Source: Telopea speciosissima
Taxonomy: Eukaryota; Streptophyta; Magnoliopsida; Proteales; Proteaceae
Assembly: GCF_018873765.1 (NCBI RefSeq)
Contig: NC_057918.1
Coordinates: 8,750,862-8,814,861 of the forward strand
Length of the DNA: 64,000 nucleotides
Reading direction: 5' to 3'
A model generated the notes under the pieces. The model was not told where the DNA came from. It ran no database searches and was given only the letters and a program-made list of their open reading frames with translations. Positions 59,470 to 64,000 of this stretch are shown here, piece by piece. Each line of letters opens with the position of its first letter. Position 1 is the stretch's first letter. Position numbers and translations under genes: made by a program.

Positions 59470-61920
59470 ATAAGAATTCGTTGTTTCACAGAGATTACTG
59501 GGGTTGGCTGAGGTTGTGGAACTCTTTGATAATGCAGAGGGGATGAACTTTTGGTTCTAGTGAAGTCAAGTTTGATTGAAGCTGCCTCATCCAAACAAAA
59601 CAATGAACATACAAAGTATATATTATTCATTGAACATGTCTAGAATTATATCACTTTCTGTTCTTTTGTGTTCCCCTTTTACTGGTTTCAGCTTCTGACT
59701 CCTTTGTTTTTTTCATTCTTTACTCTTCTTTTTTCCCCTTCCCCTTTTCATGTCAGCAATCTCTTTAGAACACTATGCAAATGGTCCCCTTTGGATAGTT
59801 ATCTTGTTTGTGGTTTGTATTATGGGGGAAGAGTTTGAAACATGCTACTTGAAGGTGATATCTTCACAAGGGAAGAATGTTATTTCCCTCTCAAGACCAA
59901 TCTCCCCCTCCCCCAAAAAAAAGAAAAGAAAAGAAAGAGCCCTTTCCTTGGTGGGTTTAGTGGGTGAGAATATTAAATCCAAGAAATAGACATTTGGGCC
60001 AAGAAATGAAGAAATGCAGTCCCTACACCCTACAATTAATGAATGAAAGAGAGTTATAAAATTCCTACTTGAATTAATTCAAGTAGTCTTCACCATATAA
60101 AAGCAAGATCTTTCATTTAAATATTGAAGGATGTTTACATCCTAACCAGAAGAGTTTTAAGTTCATCATTTAATATCAATGGCTGTCCTCCCCAGCAGGT
60201 CATCTTTGAACAGCCAAGTAGTCCATTAATTTATAAACCCAAGATCCCCAACAGTTCACATGGCTACAGAACCTGACATTAATTGAAGAGTTAAAACACA
60301 TGTGAGCTAAACAAACAAATTCTAGCTGTGGAAGTCAAATACTTTTTAGGGAAGCACATATTAACAAGGGTCAATGATCTTTTGAGTATCTTCATACAGA
60401 TTATTGTCTGATCTATCTTAATCAACTTAATTAATCTTTGGTTATAATCAAATATTATAACAAGTGACAAGGCATTATAGTTTCATATTGATTATCTGAG
60501 ACTTTTATATGTTTTCATTTACCATTGGTCTTCTGGGTTAAACCCCTAAATTGTGAGGCTTGCAAATAAAGCCCTAGAATTAATTGAGAAGATATATTTT
60601 TGTTTCTTTTGTTTTGGGGGTTGGGAGAGGGTGTTATACTTTTTATCTTTTTCTTATTCCTTTTGATCAGAAAAGGGATTCTCATGGTCTGTTCCACATC
60701 ACATTATGCAGTTTACACAAAAGCAGAGGTCACCACCACTTTCTATATTACAAATCAGGCTAAAAAAAAAAAAAAAGTTGGATATGTGTGAATAATAGAA
60801 GCATCTTGAGAAGATCTAAAAGATTTCTTAATACAAAGTCAGTTTGAGTTTTACTTCTATTGCATTGGACTTTGAAAAGCTTTATAAAGAAAGTGGTACC
60901 TTTTTCTGTCTATAATAACTATATGGTAAAGCAAGATAAGCTTGTGGGATTAGAATTTTAAGTTGGTTTTAGTTTTAAAAGTTGTAGAGGTTCAAGCACT
61001 TGGGAGATTTTAATGTTTAGGTGTATGAAAGCCCACACACACACACACACAACTTAGTGGGAATCCACAGAGAAGGACTAATTTTTTTGTTTCTTTTATT
61101 TGATAGGTGGGGGGCAACCCTAAATCCTTGGGTGATATGTGGAGGATTCTCAGTCTCACAGCCCTTTGATTAGCATTCCTTTTGGGTTTATAATAAGAGA
61201 GAGGCACTCCAAATCTGGTCCATCCATAGCTTTTTTTTTTGGGTATATTTTTTATGTTTTACTTTATATGCGTGATAACATTGTTAATGATGTATTCTGA
61301 TGGTGCAAAGTAACTAAAATGAGTCAAAAGGAATCAATTCATCTTGATTGATTGGGTGTGTGTGACCGTCTGATGTAGGGACAAGAAACTGGTGGGACCA
61401 GAGGCACCCGCTCCACCGTCAATGGTGGTCGGCGAAGGACTAACTAAAGCAGAAGCTTTCCTTCCTTACAAAACCAATAATAATACAAAAGAGACAAATG
61501 CAGAGTTGCGGGTGGAGAAATGATAGCTCAATGCACTGTTCTTCTTCTTATTTAAAGCACAGGTTGGTCAGTCACGCAATCAGAAGCTTGCTGCTCTTCA
61601 CTACTTCGTTGGAATAGTTTTCTATTCTATTCTATTCTATTCTATTATTCTCTCTCTTTCTCTCTCTTTTGTTCATGGGTACGTGGACGGTGTAGATAGA
61701 TTGCGTGGGTTCGGATGTTTGAATCCCAACGGTTAATTAAGTCAAGATAATAAAGGGTTTCAAAATTATTTGAAATTGATTTATCATTCGGTCATCTCAT
61801 TGTTTTGCATAATTTATTATTATATATATTTGAAATCATAGAATTTATTTTTAGTAAAAAAGAAAAACAAGTGCTATACTAAAATAAGATTATAAATTAT
61901 TTGACACCTTAAGAGACCTT
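59470..61920. other. AT-rich intergenic DNA with microsatellites
   Basis: There is a (CA)n run at about 61034-61050 and (TCTAT)n at 61619-61645. No gene, RNA or clear element is recognised. Confidence 0.5.
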
Positions 61921-61924
61921 AATT

Positions 61925-62209
61925 AAGAGGGGGTCAATCCGTGAGTTTGGAAAATGTGTATCTAAAACAAAAGAACAATAAAGAGAGCTTCAGTTTTTTG
62001 TTTTGTTTGATTTTCGGTTTAGCTTCAGTTTCACCCGGAATTTTTTTTAATGAGTTTCTAGTCGGTGTTGGGTTACATCAATTGGGTTTCGGTCTGTTTG
62101 GTTTTCATTTGTTTTTAAGAATGCAATATTTTAATACAAAACTGATCTAATAATGATCGGTTCAATTCGGGCAAATTTCATCTATTCGGGCTAAGTTTTG
62201 ACACCGCTA
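61925..62209. mobile_element. hAT-like GGGTGTCAA repeat, partial
   Basis: It ends with GGGCTAAGTTTTGACACCGC, and the interior has GGTTTCGGTCTGTTTGG and GATCGGTTCAATTCGGG wording of the family. The left terminus is unclear. Confidence 0.4.
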
Positions 62210-62329
62210 ACTCCAATAAAGAAGCCCACAGTTAATAGATCGAATAAAATTGCAAGGGTTTTCAAGAAACAAAAAGAAAGATACCAAGGAAAATGAAACT
62301 GTTTGTGATGTTCTTGAACTCAGTGGATA

Positions 62330-62740
62330 GGTTTAGAATTTTAGATACCGGTACATATACATGCCCATATATATTCATCGATATAAATGAATATATAATT
62401 AAATTAAAATTTGAAATTCGGGCCTTACGTTTGAATGTCTTATAGAGAAACTTAGTCCAAAAAGTAAATCTCCCAATCAGTACAGCGTCAAAGTCTTTTA
62501 ATTCTCACCCTCTCTCGGTGATAAAGATATTCGTTTGATTGCACACGGTTCTAAGTATTGATATTGTATTATCCGATATTGATTTTATGTCTTATCGATT
62601 CTGATATCGTATCAATAACATGGTACAAAGGAGGGATGGAGTAATATGATCAAAAGAACTTATTTTTAAAAAGAAGAATAAGAGCAAATTTGTCCGATAT
62701 GACCAATTTTTACTGAACCCATTCCAATACCGTGCAGTAA
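62330..62740. repeat. Dispersed GATATCG/ACCGTG repeat
   Basis: It is marked by TTAGATACCGGTACATATAC and GATATTGTATTATCCGATAT, ending AATACCGTGCAG. Similar wording occurs at 10,090-10,200 and 55,590-55,745. Boundaries and class are undefined. Confidence 0.35.
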
Positions 62741-62972
62741 AAGTAAAACCATGAGAGTACAGAATCTTCACACGGGAGTACACACGCACTTATTAGAGAG
62801 AGATGATGTATGGGAATGCTTTGTAATGGGACCTACCTACCTAAGCGATCCCCGGCGTCCTTCCATTCTTAACTTGTGTGGGTTATCAGTGTTATATGTG
62901 GTGGGGCCATGGACATGGGTATTTGTGGTTTTCCCCCGTCAATTATTTAAAAGCACGGAATCTCACGCACGT

Positions 62973-63887
62973 TCACTCACTCACTCACTCACTCACGTAG
63001 GTGGTAAGCGATAAGGTTATAAGAAACGTATTCCCTTCCTATCATTTATTTTCTTTTCTGTTTTTTTTTTTTGTTTTCTCAGAGGCAATGCAATAGCGAA
63101 TAGGCAGAGGTAGAGCAGAGAACGGAAGAGTAGTAGTAGTACAGTACAGGGGGCCTAGTGCCCAAATGCCGAATGAATACGCAAAGTACAACCAACAGAA
63201 GATAAAGAGGGGAGAAGACACACCATCCTCTTCCTGCCTACCGACCTACCTACCTACCTCTAGCTACCAATAACCACATCTCACTCAGTACTCTCTCTGT
63301 CTCTCTTTCTCACAGTAATAGTAGTAGTAATAGTAAGTAAGTAAGTAGTCCAGCATCTGCGCTCGTGGGATCAAGCCACGAGGCTAACATAGAAGCCAGC
63401 ATCCAAGGAACGGTGCTACCCATTGGTTGTTAAATAATCAACTATTATATTTCTCCCATTATTAAAGTCTCAAAGTTAATTTGGTGGATCGAGAGTGAGT
63501 CCTATTAATAGTGTAAGCAGTGTGTGTGTGTGTGTGTGTGTATCACTGTATTGTGTTGTGTAATAAAGACAGCTTCCTTCCTTATTAGGAAGGTTTTTTG
63601 CCAAATTGTATTATTAGTGTGCGTGTTTGCGTTATCAGCAAGGGACGGCCTGTGTCATTCTGCCCTGTGGACCTCCCCACTTGCTCCGCTCTGTCCCTCC
63701 TCCTTTCTTTGGTTCCTTCCTTCTCTTAACTCTACTTTTGGCCTCTTCCCTCCTCCTCCTCTCTTGTGTGTCGTTGACGACTGCCTTCTTCTCTGCAACC
63801 AAGATTCTGTTTTCCTTCTTCTCCTTCTGTCTTGTTTTGTTTCTCTAATCTCTATCGATTGGTGTTGGTGTTGGTGGATCCATCGAG
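62973..63887 (+). promoter_or_regulatory. Promoter and SSR-rich leader of the PADRE gene
   Basis: It contains (CTCA)n at 62975-62996, (TACC)n near 63243-63256, (GTA)n near 63317-63335, (GT)n at 63520-63541 and a CT-rich leader just before the ATG at 63888. No certain TATA box. These simple repeats sit where the 5' UTR and core promoter should be. Confidence 0.5.
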
Positions 63888-64000
63888 ATGGGGAATTGCC
63901 AGGCGGTAGATACGGCGACCTTGGTTATACAGCATCCAAGTGGGAAAGTGGAGAGGTTTTATTGGCCGTTGAGCGCCAGCGAAGTCATGAGAACCAACCC
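63888..64000 (+). CDS. PADRE/DUF4228-domain protein, N-terminus only (runs off window)
   Basis: The frame MGNCQAVDTATLVIQHPSGK, then VERFYWPLSASEVMRTNP, is the conserved start of plant DUF4228 (PADRE) proteins, whose members respond to pathogens and abiotic stress. Gly2 followed by Asn-Cys is a good N-myristoylation/palmitoylation signal, so plasma-membrane association is likely. Only 37 complete residues plus two bases of the next codon lie inside the window; the rest of the domain is beyond 64000. The biochemical role of the family is not settled. Confidence 0.85.
   Translation, partial: MGNCQAVDTATLVIQHPSGKVERFYWPLSASEVMRTN

Noticed and set aside
59277-59630. Frames of 117 and 79 codons on opposite strands
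   Set aside because: Same cause: both read the nearly perfect foldback at 59331-59467, giving the same CAAAQAAPRH peptide on each strand.

Overview
This is nuclear DNA from a flowering plant. Genes have short phase-consistent exons with GT-AG introns in AT-rich DNA, and the intergenic space is packed with plant-type transposable elements: LINE RNase H fragments, a large LTR, a Mutator-like element, MITEs and hAT-like GGGTGTCAA repeats. The protein set is broadly angiosperm. The sequence alone does not fix the species; a woody eudicot or magnoliid is a guess.

Four complete protein-coding genes and the start of a fifth can be reconstructed by joining exons. (1) Minus strand, 13446-21792: a SUO-type BAH + TFIIS-N protein (1,674 aa, 4 coding exons). 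(2) Plus, 30939-34146: an LSM12-like Lsm/AD-domain protein (180 aa, 5 exons) whose first intron has AT-AC ends of the minor U12 class. (3) Plus, 36614-38989: a CSLC xyloglucan backbone synthase (653 aa, 4 exons). (4) Plus, 48705-54222: a nucleobase-ascorbate transporter close to NAT6 (535 aa, 14 exons). (5) Plus, from 63888 to the window edge: the N-terminus of a PADRE/DUF4228 protein starting MGNCQ. These genes are independent; they form no operon or pathway cluster.

Layout: 1-2.6 kb is AT-rich intergenic DNA. 2.6-7.0 kb is an old LINE on the minus strand whose RNase H domain was split by a 3.4 kb TG...CA element, probably a solo LTR. 7-13 kb is repeats and unassigned DNA. 13-22.3 kb is SUO. 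22.3-29.4 kb is repeats, including hAT-like elements and foldback MITEs. A 1.3 kb Mutator-like element with about 300-bp inverted repeats (29375-30694) ends 245 bp before the LSM12 start codon. 31-39 kb holds LSM12 and CSLC. 39.4-42.3 kb has two inverted hAT-like copies and a LINE fragment. 42.3-48 kb is MITE-rich. 48-54.2 kb is the transporter. 54.2-63 kb is intergenic, with several foldback elements, and ends in the SSR-rich leader of the PADRE gene.

I found no wholly new gene system. The observations most worth checking are the AT-AC intron in LSM12, the LTR-in-LINE nesting with its target-site duplication, the Mutator-like element in the LSM12 promoter with unexplained internal sequence, and several multi-copy foldback families.
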